A program made the translations under genes and the position numbers. Positions 6,975-16,770 of a stretch of 64,000 bases of DNA are shown here, one piece after another; position 1 is the first letter of the stretch, and each line of letters opens with the position of its first letter. This DNA is from an uncultured bacterium (lineage in GTDB: Bacteria > Cyanobacteriota > Vampirovibrionia > Gastranaerophilales > Gastranaerophilaceae), in contig CASFPN010000045.1 in NCBI GenBank assembly GCA_949296425.1, positions 45,942 through 109,941 of the forward strand, written 5' to 3'. Under the pieces are notes generated by a model. It worked only from the letters and a program-made list of their open reading frames with translations. It was not told the origin of the DNA and did no database searches.

Positions 6975-9773
6975 ATGATTAATATATCAAAAAAGTTAAA
7001 AATTACTATTATATCTGTATCAGCAGTTGTAGTTTTTGCCGGTGCAATGCTAGGAATTTATTTAAAAGTTCTCCCTGCATTTGTTTCAAACAAACAGGTG
7101 ATAAATATTGTTGAAAAAACGTTATATGACATTGCCGGATTGCAGTTAAATATCAAAAATCCTGTTTTAAAAACAGAATTTTCACCGGTTATATCTTTTA
7201 AAGTTGATGAACTTTCGCTATTCAACAAAAAAGAGCAGCTTCTTGCTGTTGAAAATTTTGATACAACAGTTTCTTTTCGAGAAATTTTTAACAAAAATAT
7301 AATTATCAGAAAGCTCGGCGCGGATTATATTTTTGCGGATATAAACAATTTGACGAAACTTGCATTCCCTCAATCAGAAAAAAAAGAGCAGCAAAAAAGC
7401 GAGTGGAATATTGACCTTTTTGATTCTCTTTTGTATGTAAAAAAATCCCTGTTTTTATACAAAGTAGAGCCTAAAACCTACATATCTCTTAAAGCTGATG
7501 ACTTGGAGCTTGATAACAATCAAAAGGATGTTAAATATCTTCATTTTAATATAACAGCAGATATTACAAAAGACGGTCAAAATACCCACTTCAATATTGC
7601 TGACAGAAACGCTGTTTATACGCAGAATAAAACGCTGTTTATCAAAAATTGCTATCTGACAATGAATAAATCAAAAATATTTTTTAATGCCGAAGCCAGC
7701 CGTAAAATTGGTTACCGGCTTGAAATATTTACCGATAAAATTGATATAGCGGATGTTCTGGCTTTGATTGATTCGGATATTGTTGAAAATAATCTTGATC
7801 AGCCGCTTGCATTTTTTAAGGACCTAAAAGGAAGTTTTAATTTTAATATTAAACTTACAAAGAATGATGTAAACGGTATTGTAAATTTGAATAAGATTTC
7901 AGGTAAAATAGTTCCTATAAGCAATATTCCCGTTATGCTTGAAAAGGGTAAAATTCTTATGACAAAGAATGATATTATCCTGAAAGATTTTAACGGATAC
8001 TATAACTACCGTAAAGAAAACAAGCTTGAGATGGAAGGTACTGTAAAGGATTATTTGAAATCTATTGACACAAATGTTGTGGCAAGAGCTGTTGTTACAA
8101 ACGATTTTGCAAAGAATTATTTTTCAAAAATGGTCGGGATACCTGTTGAACTTACAGGCGGGACAACAAAAACCAGACTTGACATAAAAGCGATTAATAA
8201 CAAAATTGATTTAGTCTGGTTATTCGGTTTGAAGTCAGGACAAGACATATTAATTGACGGGGCATCTCTAACGCCTAATAAATTTATAAGAGGTCTAAAA
8301 GGCGATATTCATTTTGAAGATAATCTTTTGAGTATCAAATCCATTGATTATTATATTGTACCTGACAGTTTTTCAATTGAACAAAAGAAAAATGCCAGAC
8401 CTGTTGTCAGAGTTTTTGGTAATATAGATTGTGCTAATCCGATACCAGATGTAAAAAATCTCGGGTTTGAAATCCCGAATCCTTTACCCAGTGAATTTTT
8501 AAATGTCTTAATCGGACAAAAAATGTTTAGAGGCGGGAAAATTGCAGGTATTATGGAATATAATAACACCTCAAAATATCCTGCTCTAAAGGGAAATCTG
8601 ACAATGGATGATGTCAGGATACCTTCACAGAGGGTTTATTTAAAACACGGTGAGATGTCAACATCAAACGGACTGTTGAAACTTGCCGCAGAAGGTAAAT
8701 ACAGACGCTCAGCTTACGATTTTTCAGGAAGTCTTATAAATGAAATTAAATTCCCTGTTGTTGTTAAAAATGTCAATTTAACCGTTGATGATGTGGATAT
8801 TGAAAAATTCCTGCTGTCTGCGAACAATCAAAGCTCAAAAGTAGTTACGGAAACAAAATTTGATGTAAAAGCTTCAGGTGAAGCGAAAGATGATGACGAC
8901 AATACGCCTACATTTGATATCGGGAATTTTATTGTGGAAGATTGCGTTTTGCATATCCTTAACGGCGGTTATAAAGATATTAAATTTGCTGATGTGAAAG
9001 CTACTTTGTCTTTAGATAAAAACAGTATTTTAAATATGTATTCAAACAGATTTGAGATAGCAGAAGGGCATTCATCTGCCAAGATAAACTGCGATTTGAA
9101 AAAACATAAATATAATCTTGTGCTTGGTATAAAAGATGTTAATTCCGATATAATTGCAACAACATTGCTTGCTCTGCCCAGAGAAATTACGGGTAAGGCT
9201 AGCGGAATTATTGCCTTAAATACGGATGATTCATTGAAAATGAACGGCTCGATTAAGTTTAATGTAAATGATGGAACAATTCAAAAAGTCGGTCTGGTTG
9301 AATATATTTTGAAATTTGCTGCATTGTTTAGAAATCCGCTTGTAATGATCAGCCCGTCAACCTTCGGAGATCTTGTAAATATCCCGGAAGGGAATTTTGA
9401 TAGTATAAACGGAAAACTTGAGTTAAAAGACAATAATGTTGAAAAGATGATGATAAAATCTTCAGCACCTCAATTAAGTTCCTTTATTGTCGGTCGTTAC
9501 GAACTTGAATCAGGCGATGCGTCATTGAGAATTTATACAAAATTCAGTAACAGAAACAAAGGTTTTGCCGGATTTTTAAGAAATATATCTTTGAACAGTC
9601 TTGCAAACAGAATACCTTTGAGTGCAAGAAATGACAGCAATTACTATGCGGCTGAAATATCACAGCTGCCGCCTATTGATGCTGATGAAAAAGACTGCCA
9701 GATATTTTTAACCAAAGTCGACGGCGATGTACAGCATAACAACTTTATTTCATCATTGAAAAAGATTAAGTAA
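6975..9773 (+). CDS. AsmA-like/DUF3971-type envelope protein
   Basis: A 932-aa protein with one N-terminal membrane helix (residues ~12-32) and a long beta-rich periplasmic region, the layout of the AsmA/TamB-like bridge proteins that support lipid transport or outer-membrane assembly. The C-terminal part (VEYILKFAALFRNPLVMISPSTF, then an FSSINGKLELKDN-like region) resembles the AsmA-like C-terminal domain. I chose ATG 6975, preceded by GGAGAGG, instead of the open extension to 6843, which would overlap the promoter and the divergent WG-repeat gene. It supports a diderm envelope. Exact family assignment is moderate. Confidence 0.7.
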   Translation: MINISKKLKITIISVSAVVVFAGAMLGIYLKVLPAFVSNKQVINIVEKTLYDIAGLQLNIKNPVLKTEFSPVISFKVDELSLFNKKEQLLAVENFDTTVSFREIFNKNIIIRKLGADYIFADINNLTKLAFPQSEKKEQQKSEWNIDLFDSLLYVKKSLFLYKVEPKTYISLKADDLELDNNQKDVKYLHFNITADITKDGQNTHFNIADRNAVYTQNKTLFIKNCYLTMNKSKIFFNAEASRKIGYRLEIFTDKIDIADVLALIDSDIVENNLDQPLAFFKDLKGSFNFNIKLTKNDVNGIVNLNKISGKIVPISNIPVMLEKGKILMTKNDIILKDFNGYYNYRKENKLEMEGTVKDYLKSIDTNVVARAVVTNDFAKNYFSKMVGIPVELTGGTTKTRLDIKAINNKIDLVWLFGLKSGQDILIDGASLTPNKFIRGLKGDIHFEDNLLSIKSIDYYIVPDSFSIEQKKNARPVVRVFGNIDCANPIPDVKNLGFEIPNPLPSEFLNVLIGQKMFRGGKIAGIMEYNNTSKYPALKGNLTMDDVRIPSQRVYLKHGEMSTSNGLLKLAAEGKYRRSAYDFSGSLINEIKFPVVVKNVNLTVDDVDIEKFLLSANNQSSKVVTETKFDVKASGEAKDDDDNTPTFDIGNFIVEDCVLHILNGGYKDIKFADVKATLSLDKNSILNMYSNRFEIAEGHSSAKINCDLKKHKYNLVLGIKDVNSDIIATTLLALPREITGKASGIIALNTDDSLKMNGSIKFNVNDGTIQKVGLVEYILKFAALFRNPLVMISPSTFGDLVNIPEGNFDSINGKLELKDNNVEKMMIKSSAPQLSSFIVGRYELESGDASLRIYTKFSNRNKGFAGFLRNISLNSLANRIPLSARNDSNYYAAEISQLPPIDADEKDCQIFLTKVDGDVQHNNFISSLKKIK

Positions 9774-10160
9774 TCAGTTCAATACCATAATTGTATAGTT
9801 TAAATATGCCGCAAAACAGGTCCATATAAGATAAGGAAGAAGAATTATCCCTGCTGGCTTTGAAACCTTATAGAAAAATATAATCGTTAAAACAATTGAA
9901 ATTAAAAGTAAAATGATAATAACAAAGCTTAATTCAAGGCTGTGCAGGAGAAAAAACGCAGGACTCCAGCTGAAATTTAAGAGTATTTGAATAACAAATG
10001 CGACAAGACCTGCAGTTTTGTTTTCAGTTTTTTTTGAATTTAAAAAAAGTACAAAAGAAATGAATATAAGCGTATACATAACCGCCCACACTGGAGCAAA
10101 AATCTCCGGCGGAGGATTGAAAGCGGGTTTGTTTAAAGTGTTATACCATGTTAAATCCAT
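9774..10160 (-). CDS. tspO: TspO/MBR family protein, short form without TM1
   Basis: Integral membrane protein of the TspO/translocator family, which binds porphyrins and modulates tetrapyrrole or stress signalling. Seen are WYNTLNKPAFNPP, the FAPVWAVMYT helix, NFSWSPAFF and the terminal PYLIWTCFAAYLNYTI helix. These account for helices 2-5. Helix 1, which normally precedes the WYxxLxKPxF motif, is missing: a TTG start at 10202 adds only 14 non-hydrophobic residues, and the upstream hydrolase gene ends at 10213. The start is uncertain because neither ATG 10160 nor TTG 10202 has a good Shine-Dalgarno sequence. It is adjacent to the convergent AsmA-like gene with no gap. Confidence 0.8.
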   Translation of the reverse strand: MDLTWYNTLNKPAFNPPPEIFAPVWAVMYTLIFISFVLFLNSKKTENKTAGLVAFVIQILLNFSWSPAFFLLHSLELSFVIIILLLISIVLTIIFFYKVSKPAGIILLPYLIWTCFAAYLNYTIMVLN

Positions 10161-10212
10161 AATAAAATTTTGTCTGGTATTTTGAAAAGAAGCATTACAC
10201 AATGTAACTGTT

Positions 10213-10809
10213 TTATATGTTAATTAATTTTATAACAGTATTATAAATTATTTTGTGCTGCTCCGGTTCATAATGCAGACCGTCAATATTTGAAACTGTT
10301 GTTATTTTATTTAAATCAATGAGAGTGTAATTGTTTTGCCAGGCAATCTTTTTATATACAGGCAAGATTAATTTTGATTTTTCTATTGAATTTTCATCGA
10401 AAAACAATTTGAAATAACTGTTTAAAATATTTTCTTTTATAACACACGGAGCTAGAATAATGACTTTTGAATATGGTGAATGAGGTTTTATAAGATTGAA
10501 AAATTTTGTCATACCATTTTCAAAATCTCTCAAATTAATATTATATGATTTTTGTAAGTCATTAATACCTATTTGGACAAATATATAATCAAAATGTTGT
10601 TTTAAATATTCCGGCAGAATTTTATACCCTGTGAAATTATCACCTGCAGGGTTGTCAGAGAATGCCGTTCTGTTGTTGCAGCCGGCTTCCGTTACTTCAC
10701 AAGTATTTTTTAGGATGCCTGACCACCTTGTATTTATATCGTATCTGGAGCCGTCTTTCGGGTTAAATCCGTATGTGTTGCTGTCACCGAAGCATAGTAT
10801 TTTTTTCAT
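10213..10809 (-). CDS. SGNH/GDSL-family hydrolase (esterase-like)
   Basis: A 198-aa SGNH hydrolase. Block I is FGDSNTYGF with the nucleophilic Ser, block III is GIND, and block V is DGLHYE with the catalytic Asp and His. The GDSNTYG start resembles arylesterase/acetylxylan-esterase-like members. I chose the internal Met that precedes KKILCFGDSN, because the upstream extension reaches 10866 without homologous residues. No signal peptide is evident, so the enzyme is probably cytosolic. Neighbouring acetyltransferase and glycosyltransferase genes suggest a role in deacylating sugars, but this is only context. Confidence 0.85.
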   Translation of the reverse strand: MKKILCFGDSNTYGFNPKDGSRYDINTRWSGILKNTCEVTEAGCNNRTAFSDNPAGDNFTGYKILPEYLKQHFDYIFVQIGINDLQKSYNINLRDFENGMTKFFNLIKPHSPYSKVIILAPCVIKENILNSYFKLFFDENSIEKSKLILPVYKKIAWQNNYTLIDLNKITTVSNIDGLHYEPEQHKIIYNTVIKLINI

Positions 10810-10948
10810 AATTAAAAATATAGCATAAATTTGACAATAATAAATTATTTTATCTAACATTGTCATTCTAGGACTTGTTTAAGAATCTTTTTTGACTATA
10901 ATTATGTGATAGGCAGCTTTGCATTATTATAATACGCGGATAAAAATT

Positions 10949-11503
10949 ATGAACGAAAAAGAAAAAATGCTTAAAGGTTTGCTGTATGATGCAAATTATG
11001 ATAAATCACTGATTGAAGAAAGAACTGAGTGCAAATCATTATGTTATGAGTATAATAAGCTTCATCCGGCAAAAGCTGATGAGCGGAAAAAACTTCTTGA
11101 ACAGATTTTAGGCAAGACTAAAGAAAATTATTTAATTGAACAGCCCTTTATGTGTGATTACGGTTACAATATTGAAATTGGCGAAAATTTTTATTCAAAT
11201 CATAATTTGATTATTCTGGATCCGGCAAAGGTTACTTTTGGTGACAATGTTTTTATCGGACCGAATTGTGCATTTTATACTCCGCTTCACCCAATGGATT
11301 TTGAAACAAGAAATAAAGGCCTTGAATATGCAAAACCTATAAAAGTCGGAAACAATGTCTGGTTTGGCGGTAATGTTGTCGTGCTTCCTGGTGTAACAAT
11401 CGGTGATAATGCGGTAATCGGTGCCGGAAGTGTTGTAACAAAAGATATTCCGTCAAATGTCCTTGCTTACGGAAACCCGTGTAAAATTATCAGGAACATT
11501 TAA
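10949..11503 (+). CDS. Maltose/galactoside O-acetyltransferase family (left-handed beta helix)
   Basis: A 184-aa hexapeptide-repeat acetyltransferase of the Maa/NodL/LacA type. The N-terminal segment ([14 protein letters not shown]) is the typical cap. The central repeats include [24 protein letters not shown], the catalytic His region TPLHPMD, and [20 protein letters not shown], ending in [10 protein letters not shown]. It should transfer acetyl from acetyl-CoA to a sugar hydroxyl. Start ATG 10949 matches family lengths. Its 3' end overlaps the convergent glycosyltransferase gene by 14 bp, near the surface-polysaccharide genes. Confidence 0.92.
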   Translation: MNEKEKMLKGLLYDANYDKSLIEERTECKSLCYEYNKLHPAKADERKKLLEQILGKTKENYLIEQPFMCDYGYNIEIGENFYSNHNLIILDPAKVTFGDNVFIGPNCAFYTPLHPMDFETRNKGLEYAKPIKVGNNVWFGGNVVVLPGVTIGDNAVIGAGSVVTKDIPSNVLAYGNPCKIIRNI

Positions 11504-12491
11504 GCATTTTTTTTATAATGCTTTTAAATTCGTATATTAAAACATAAACCTGTGCAGGGAAAATTTTTATAAACAATAAATTCCGGTAAAGATAAGATTT
11601 GCAGAAATCTTTCCGTTCAGGTATTTGTTTAAATCTATTTTTAATTATACCTACGAGCTGTTTTTTGTCTTTGTTGTCTAAAAATTTTATACAGTACATA
11701 AAAACAAACATGTATGCACTGTTGAAACTTTTTCTGAATATTTCATTTCCGGAATTATCAAAAAATATTTTTTCTAATCTGTCAAAAATTTGGCAAAGAT
11801 TTAAATTTCCTGATTGTTTTCGTTTACTTGTTGCAGACTCGGGATTAAAAATTTTGTAATTTACAAGAATTTTATCAACTGTTGTTATTTTATCTGCAAA
11901 AAACAGGCTTAATATGACAAAAAATACGTCATTATTGTACGGAATGTTATCAAATTTTAAATTATGTTTTCTGATAAATTCGGTTTTATAAAGCTTATTC
12001 CACGGAGAATAGTTACAGAAACAGAAAATATAATCAGGGATATCATATTTGTTAAATATTTCTTTTTTTAATATTGTGTCAAACCTAATTCCCTGATTTT
12101 TAAGATACAAACTCCCGTCAGGTAAAGTTACATCGTATTTGCAAATTACAATATCTGAATTTGTTTTTTTGTACTGATTATACAATTCTTCTAAAAAATT
12201 CGGATGAAAATAATCATCGCTGTCGAGGAATATTGTGGTTTCGCCTTTAGCAAACTGAAATCCGTAATTTCTGGATGCGCCTGCGCCTTGATTTTCCGTT
12301 GAAATTATTTTTATAAAATTGTTATATTTTTTATTAAAATCTTCTAAAATTTCCAAAGATTTGTCTGTTGAGCCGTCATTAACGCAGATTAGTTCATAAT
12401 TCTGAAAAGTTTGCTGTCTTAAACTTTCCAGAGTGTCTTTTAAATATTTTTCGCTGTTATATACAGGCATGACAATACTTATTTGTGGCAT
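11490..12491 (-). CDS. Glycosyltransferase family 2
   Basis: A 333-aa GT-A fold glycosyltransferase. The N-terminus has [14 protein letters not shown] and [10 protein letters not shown] for nucleotide-sugar binding, and TIFLDSDDY supplies the DxD-type metal site. The C-terminal third is variable, as expected for acceptor binding. It overlaps the upstream GT2 gene by 13 bp, so the two are co-transcribed. Together with the acyltransferase gene next to them they probably build or decorate a surface polysaccharide. Donor and acceptor cannot be predicted. Confidence 0.9.
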   Translation of the reverse strand: MPQISIVMPVYNSEKYLKDTLESLRQQTFQNYELICVNDGSTDKSLEILEDFNKKYNNFIKIISTENQGAGASRNYGFQFAKGETTIFLDSDDYFHPNFLEELYNQYKKTNSDIVICKYDVTLPDGSLYLKNQGIRFDTILKKEIFNKYDIPDYIFCFCNYSPWNKLYKTEFIRKHNLKFDNIPYNNDVFFVILSLFFADKITTVDKILVNYKIFNPESATSKRKQSGNLNLCQIFDRLEKIFFDNSGNEIFRKSFNSAYMFVFMYCIKFLDNKDKKQLVGIIKNRFKQIPERKDFCKSYLYRNLLFIKIFPAQVYVLIYEFKSIIKKMLKCS

Positions 12492-13270
12492 ACTATTCCT
12501 CTTTTTTGCCTGTTATGATGCATTATAAAGTTGTAAATATTGTATGCAAGATTTTTGCAGATTAAAAAACATAGCGTGATAAAGACCTGAGGTTGTTTTA
12601 AATATAATTTTTTATGTCGTTTTACGATATTAATGCGTATTTTTATATAATTTGTAAAGCTTAATGCTTTTTGTGTCCTTTGGTTATCATATTTTCTGTA
12701 ATAAAAAAGAATTTCGGGTATTTGATAGATTTTTGCACCTTTTTCAATAATTGATAACCAGAAATCCCAATCTTCACATCCGGATTCCATTTCTGAATTG
12801 TAATAAGGGCAACTCGTTTTTCTGAATATAGCGGAGCAAAATAATTTGTTTTCTGCCAACATATTTGTTACTGTGGCAGGTTTTAAATCCCATTTATCAT
12901 TTTTGGCTCCGAAAAATTGTGCTTCACAGTAGACTATTCCTATTGCAGGATTTTCGTCCAATATTGTTACTGCTTTTTCAATATATTCCGGAGCAATTTT
13001 ATCATCCGCATCCAAAGGTAATATGTATTCTCCTGTTGAAGCATTAATCCCGTTGTTTCTTGCTGCACAAACACCTGAATTTTTCTGATTAAGCAAAATT
13101 ACATTATCAGGCAAAAGTTTTTTTAAATTTTCTTCCGTTATATCTGTTGAACCGTCATTAACAACAATAATTTCTATATTTTTATATGTTGAATTAATGA
13201 CAGATAAAACAGCATCGGGAAGATACTTAGATTGATTATAACAAGGTATTATAACGGAAACTTTTTTCAT
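12479..13270 (-). CDS. Glycosyltransferase family 2
   Basis: A 263-aa GT2 enzyme with SVIIPCYNQSKYL, VVNDGSTD and the metal-binding LPLDADDK motif. The conserved GCEDWDFW element (ED near the catalytic base) is present, typical of family 2 enzymes that act on polysaccharide repeat units. First gene of the two-gene glycosyltransferase operon on the minus strand. No membrane segment is evident, so it should act at the cytoplasmic face. Confidence 0.9.
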   Translation of the reverse strand: MKKVSVIIPCYNQSKYLPDAVLSVINSTYKNIEIIVVNDGSTDITEENLKKLLPDNVILLNQKNSGVCAARNNGINASTGEYILPLDADDKIAPEYIEKAVTILDENPAIGIVYCEAQFFGAKNDKWDLKPATVTNMLAENKLFCSAIFRKTSCPYYNSEMESGCEDWDFWLSIIEKGAKIYQIPEILFYYRKYDNQRTQKALSFTNYIKIRINIVKRHKKLYLKQPQVFITLCFLICKNLAYNIYNFIMHHNRQKRGIVCHK

Positions 13271-13403
13271 AATTCAGTTTCAATTCTGGCATGAAACATT
13301 GTATTTGTAAATGCGGAGATTTGTTTGTTTCACAAAATATAGAAAAAGCCATATTATTTTAATGCAAAGAGGGTATTTAATGAAAAGATTTTTAAAGTTT
13401 TTA

Positions 13404-14507
13404 TTATGATTTTGCAGCCTGTTTTTTTAATACATAATCGCTTACCGGTTTTTCTACACAGTGGTAAGTTAATACCCCGAGAAATAGTATTGCTGACAAT
13501 CCTGCTGTAATATTCAATGCCGGATGGGCAAAAACGAACTCCATCCGGTTTTGCCAGACAGTTCCGGCTAAAACATCAATAATTATATAATGTGTCATAT
13601 AAATTGAATATGTATATTTACCTAAAAATACATTAAAGTCATTATTAAGAGCTTTTGATATAAGCCCTTTATTTATCAGAAATAAAATGATGATAGCCGC
13701 GAAAAATATTATAAATATTATTTGATTGTGGAAACGTAATTTGTGGAAAATTAAATTTTTAATGATAAAAAATAAACATCCGCATTCTAAAATGGTAACG
13801 ATAATTGTATTTTTTACAGATAATTTAATATTTTTTATTGTATTTGCATTTTTTTTATACCATTCACCAATGAAATATCCTACACCGATTCCGCCCAGTG
13901 CTCTTAATATCCCTACATTAAAAACATAGCAAAAAGTTTTGAGGTGATTGCAAATATATCCATTAAATGCGTGAAGTAAAAATACATATGAAAAATAAAT
14001 TAATAATGCAATTGTAAGATTGACTATTTTTTTATCAAAATGTTTCAGCAGGTAGAAATACAAAATTAACACCCACAGCATTGCAGAGACATACCAGAAT
14101 ATATTTATATTACTTGAGCTTAAAGCAATGCCGTTACCGTTTAATGCTAAAAAAGTAATAATATTGCTTAATAACGAAAATTTAACAGCTCCTGTGAATG
14201 AAATAATGAAATATAAAAATATACACCAGATAAGCACTGGCCAGAGTCTTAAAACTTTCTTTTTTACAAAATCAAAAAGGGATGGCATTTTCGGTGCTGG
14301 TGCAATTTTTAGTGCAAAAAACAGCCCTGACAGTATGAAAAATAAATCAACAGCTTTATTGCCGTTAGCCAGATTATGCCCGGTCAGCAAATAATTACAG
14401 TTCCATGCTAACGGAAACTTCGAACTTAAATATCCCAAAAAATGCATTAATACTATGGATATACATCCTATAGCTCTCAAAAATTCTATATTTTTTAATT
14501 TTTCCAT
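13404..14507 (-). CDS. Acyltransferase family 3 (OafA/YrhL-like) membrane protein
   Basis: A 367-aa multi-pass protein with the acyltransferase-3 signature: NIEFLRAIGCISIVLMHF at the N-terminus and an ILSGLFFA helix containing the conserved FFxLSG-like sequence. About ten hydrophobic segments follow, ending in TYSIYMTHY and a short basic tail. Such enzymes O-acylate surface polysaccharides, peptidoglycan or small molecules at the membrane. The location beside two GT2 genes favours polysaccharide acylation. Confidence 0.88.
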   Translation of the reverse strand: MEKLKNIEFLRAIGCISIVLMHFLGYLSSKFPLAWNCNYLLTGHNLANGNKAVDLFFILSGLFFALKIAPAPKMPSLFDFVKKKVLRLWPVLIWCIFLYFIISFTGAVKFSLLSNIITFLALNGNGIALSSSNINIFWYVSAMLWVLILYFYLLKHFDKKIVNLTIALLIYFSYVFLLHAFNGYICNHLKTFCYVFNVGILRALGGIGVGYFIGEWYKKNANTIKNIKLSVKNTIIVTILECGCLFFIIKNLIFHKLRFHNQIIFIIFFAAIIILFLINKGLISKALNNDFNVFLGKYTYSIYMTHYIIIDVLAGTVWQNRMEFVFAHPALNITAGLSAILFLGVLTYHCVEKPVSDYVLKKQAAKS

Positions 14508-14519
14508 ACTACCCCGTTA

Positions 14520-14562
14520 AAAAACAACATTCCGTTTTAAGTATTACATGAAACGGAATGTT
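14520..14562 (-). terminator. Intrinsic terminator of the adh-hydrolase operon
   Basis: Perfect 12-bp stem (14526-14537 with 14551-14562) with a 13-nt loop. On the minus strand it is followed by GTTTTTT. It sits just after the alpha/beta hydrolase gene and before the acyltransferase start. Confidence 0.8.
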
Positions 14563-14587
14563 TGTAAATTTAGCAGATTTTATATTT

Positions 14588-15478
14588 TTATTTGGTAATA
14601 AATTTATTTTTAAAATGTATAAGAAATGTTTCCGTACATTCAAGTATTGTGGAAGCGTATTCATTGTGTTTGTTATAGAAAATATGGGAAGCATCAGGAA
14701 CTACAATTACATTATTGTTTTCGGGATATTTGCAGTATGAATTTATTTTTTCTATAAACCCCTTCGGATTTCCGTCTGCCATACTGTCTTTGCCGCCGAT
14801 TACAAATGAACCGTTGATTTTTATTGACGCAAGCGAATTTGTTGTGCCATCTCCGCTGATTACAGGACAATTTTTAAGATGGTATGCATTGTAAAAATTC
14901 AAAACAGTTTGGGCAGACATCGGGGAAAATCCGCCGAACACGTAAGGTACAATCTCTTTGTTTCTGCCTTCTGCAACAAACTGTTTAGCTGCTTCAAGAC
15001 ATTTATCAAGATTTGGCATAACTTTCCACCAGTACCCTAAATCTACAGGAGATGTTACAATAAAATAATCTACAAAATTGTCAGGAGTGTTGCCGAGGTA
15101 ATCAATAATTTTATTTGAACCAAGTGAATGTCCGGCAAGAATAATATTTTTAAATCCGAGACTTTTTGCGTATTTTACATAAGCTTCAACATCTTCATAT
15201 ACGAGGTTAAAATCGTCAAATACAACGCCTGTGTAAACCTGTTTATGATTTTTCAGGTCAGAATATGCAATCATAGAAAAAGCATCCATTGCATGACCGG
15301 CGATAAAAGCGATGTTATTTGCGCTTAACAAATCTCCGGTTGCGGGAAGCAAGTCATTTTGAAATACGTTGCTGCATATTCCGCTCATCATGATAACAAC
15401 GGAGTCCATTGTGTTATCGCCCCACATTGCGCCTTTTAATTCTAACCCGCGCGGGGTGTTTACTCTGATTATTTCCAT
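14588..15478 (-). CDS. Alpha/beta hydrolase (DUF1749-like serine hydrolase)
   Basis: A 296-aa alpha/beta hydrolase. The nucleophile elbow is GHSLGS, a GGKDS motif provides a likely acidic residue, and DASHIF near the end provides the catalytic His. The overall pattern (GLELKGAMWG at the start, YVKYAKSLGFKNIILAGHSLG) resembles small-molecule esterases. I chose ATG 15478, preceded by TAAGGA, because a longer start would run into the upstream dehydrogenase gene. It follows the iron alcohol dehydrogenase by 13 bp and likely shares its LysR-controlled transcript. Confidence 0.82.
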   Translation of the reverse strand: MEIIRVNTPRGLELKGAMWGDNTMDSVVIMMSGICSNVFQNDLLPATGDLLSANNIAFIAGHAMDAFSMIAYSDLKNHKQVYTGVVFDDFNLVYEDVEAYVKYAKSLGFKNIILAGHSLGSNKIIDYLGNTPDNFVDYFIVTSPVDLGYWWKVMPNLDKCLEAAKQFVAEGRNKEIVPYVFGGFSPMSAQTVLNFYNAYHLKNCPVISGDGTTNSLASIKINGSFVIGGKDSMADGNPKGFIEKINSYCKYPENNNVIVVPDASHIFYNKHNEYASTILECTETFLIHFKNKFITK

Positions 15479-15491
15479 TTTATTTTTGTCC

Positions 15492-16661
15492 TTACTTATA
15501 TGATTTTTCGAAAATCCCGGCACAATCCTTATCATTCAGTTCGCATGGATTTGCGAGGAACAAACCGCCCATAGTTTCTCTTGCATTGACTGCAAGTTTC
15601 ATAAATTCGTCGGGCGTAATTCCGTAATCAGACATTTTCAAATTATCAACTCCGCAGGCTTTTTGAAGGTTAACAAGCGCTGTTATAAAATCTTCCGCCT
15701 TATCTGCATCTTTAATGCCCATAGCACGTGCCATTTTAATAAACTGTCCATCACAAGCGTGTTTTTCAACAAAAAATTCATTAAACGCTTTTGAAATCAT
15801 AATCAAACCTGCACCGTGAGGAAGGTTGTGATGAAAAGCGCTCATTGCATGTTCCATTGAATGCTGTGCTGTTGTACTTGTAAGAACCATTATAAGTCCT
15901 GCCATTGTGCTTGCAAATGCAACATGTTCTCTTGCCTCTAAATCATTCCCGTCTTTTACAGCTTTTGGCAGGTATTCGGCAATGTTTTTAATTGCAGTTA
16001 AACACATCATTTCACTCATAGGGTTGACAAACTTGCTAATGCAGGCTTCAGTACAATGGAATAAAGCATCAAATCCCTGATAAGCTGTATACTTCGGCGG
16101 AATTGATTTCATTAATTCCGGATCAACAATTGCCAGTTTTGGAAATAATGCATCCATACCAAATCCTATCTTTTCGTTTGTTTCAAGATTTGATATAACA
16201 CCCCACGGATCTACTTCTGAACCTGTTCCTGATGTAGTTGCAATTGTTACAATCGGCAGCGGGGTATTTTTCATCGGCTGCGCTTTGCCTGTGCCGCCGA
16301 CAACGTAATCCCATAAGTCTCCGGGATTTGTAGCCATAAATGCAATTGCTTTTGATGCATCAAGTACGCTTCCTCCGCCTAATGCAACTATAAAATCACA
16401 ATTATTTTCTTTTGAAAATGCTGCTGCTTCCATTACAGTATTTTTTAGCGGGTTTGCTTGAATTTTATTAAAAATAACATATTCAACATTTGCAAGTTCC
16501 AGTTCTTTTTTTACCCTGTCCAATGAGCCGTTTGTAATTGTTGATTTTCCGCATGAAATCAGCAATAATGCTTTTTTACCCGGCATTACCTGTTTATGAA
16601 GTTCGTTCAGTTTGCCTGAACCGAATATTAATTTTGTGGGTGTGTACATTAAAATTTCCAT
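15492..16661 (-). CDS. Iron-containing alcohol dehydrogenase (BdhA/group III type)
   Basis: A 389-aa group III alcohol dehydrogenase that reduces aldehydes or ketones with NAD(P)H. The GGGSVLDASKA motif binds the cofactor. Metal ligands are provided by the FDALFHCTEA region (Asp and His) and by HAMSAFHHNLPHGAGL (His residues). The length is standard. A strong AGGAGGT precedes the ATG. The gene is divergent from a LysR regulator, which probably controls it together with the downstream hydrolase. The physiological substrate is not evident. Confidence 0.93.
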   Translation of the reverse strand: MEILMYTPTKLIFGSGKLNELHKQVMPGKKALLLISCGKSTITNGSLDRVKKELELANVEYVIFNKIQANPLKNTVMEAAAFSKENNCDFIVALGGGSVLDASKAIAFMATNPGDLWDYVVGGTGKAQPMKNTPLPIVTIATTSGTGSEVDPWGVISNLETNEKIGFGMDALFPKLAIVDPELMKSIPPKYTAYQGFDALFHCTEACISKFVNPMSEMMCLTAIKNIAEYLPKAVKDGNDLEAREHVAFASTMAGLIMVLTSTTAQHSMEHAMSAFHHNLPHGAGLIMISKAFNEFFVEKHACDGQFIKMARAMGIKDADKAEDFITALVNLQKACGVDNLKMSDYGITPDEFMKLAVNARETMGGLFLANPCELNDKDCAGIFEKSYK

Positions 16662-16700
16662 AATTTACCTCCTTTTTTTATTATTTACTAATTTTTCAAA

Positions 16701-16718
16701 ATAGCAAATACTTATATT
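16701..16718. promoter_or_regulatory. Candidate LysR-binding motif in the adh/lysR intergenic region
   Basis: ATAGCAAATACTTATATT matches 16 of 18 positions of a motif at 18313-18330 before the flavodoxin-fold reductase gene. The site lies between the divergent lysR and adh genes, where a LysR protein usually binds. Function is inferred. Confidence 0.55.
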
Positions 16719-16734
16719 ACATAGTTAAAAATAC

Positions 16735-16761
16735 TTGACAGGCATAATATAAATATATTAT
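16735..16761 (+). promoter_or_regulatory. lysR promoter
   Basis: TTGACA at 16735-16740 is followed by a TATTAT-type -10 box (16756-16761, 15-bp spacer; TTATTA at 16758 gives 17 bp). The ATG at 16771 is within about 10 nt and there is no Shine-Dalgarno sequence, so the transcript is probably leaderless. Confidence 0.6.
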
Positions 16762-16770
16762 TATCTGTGT

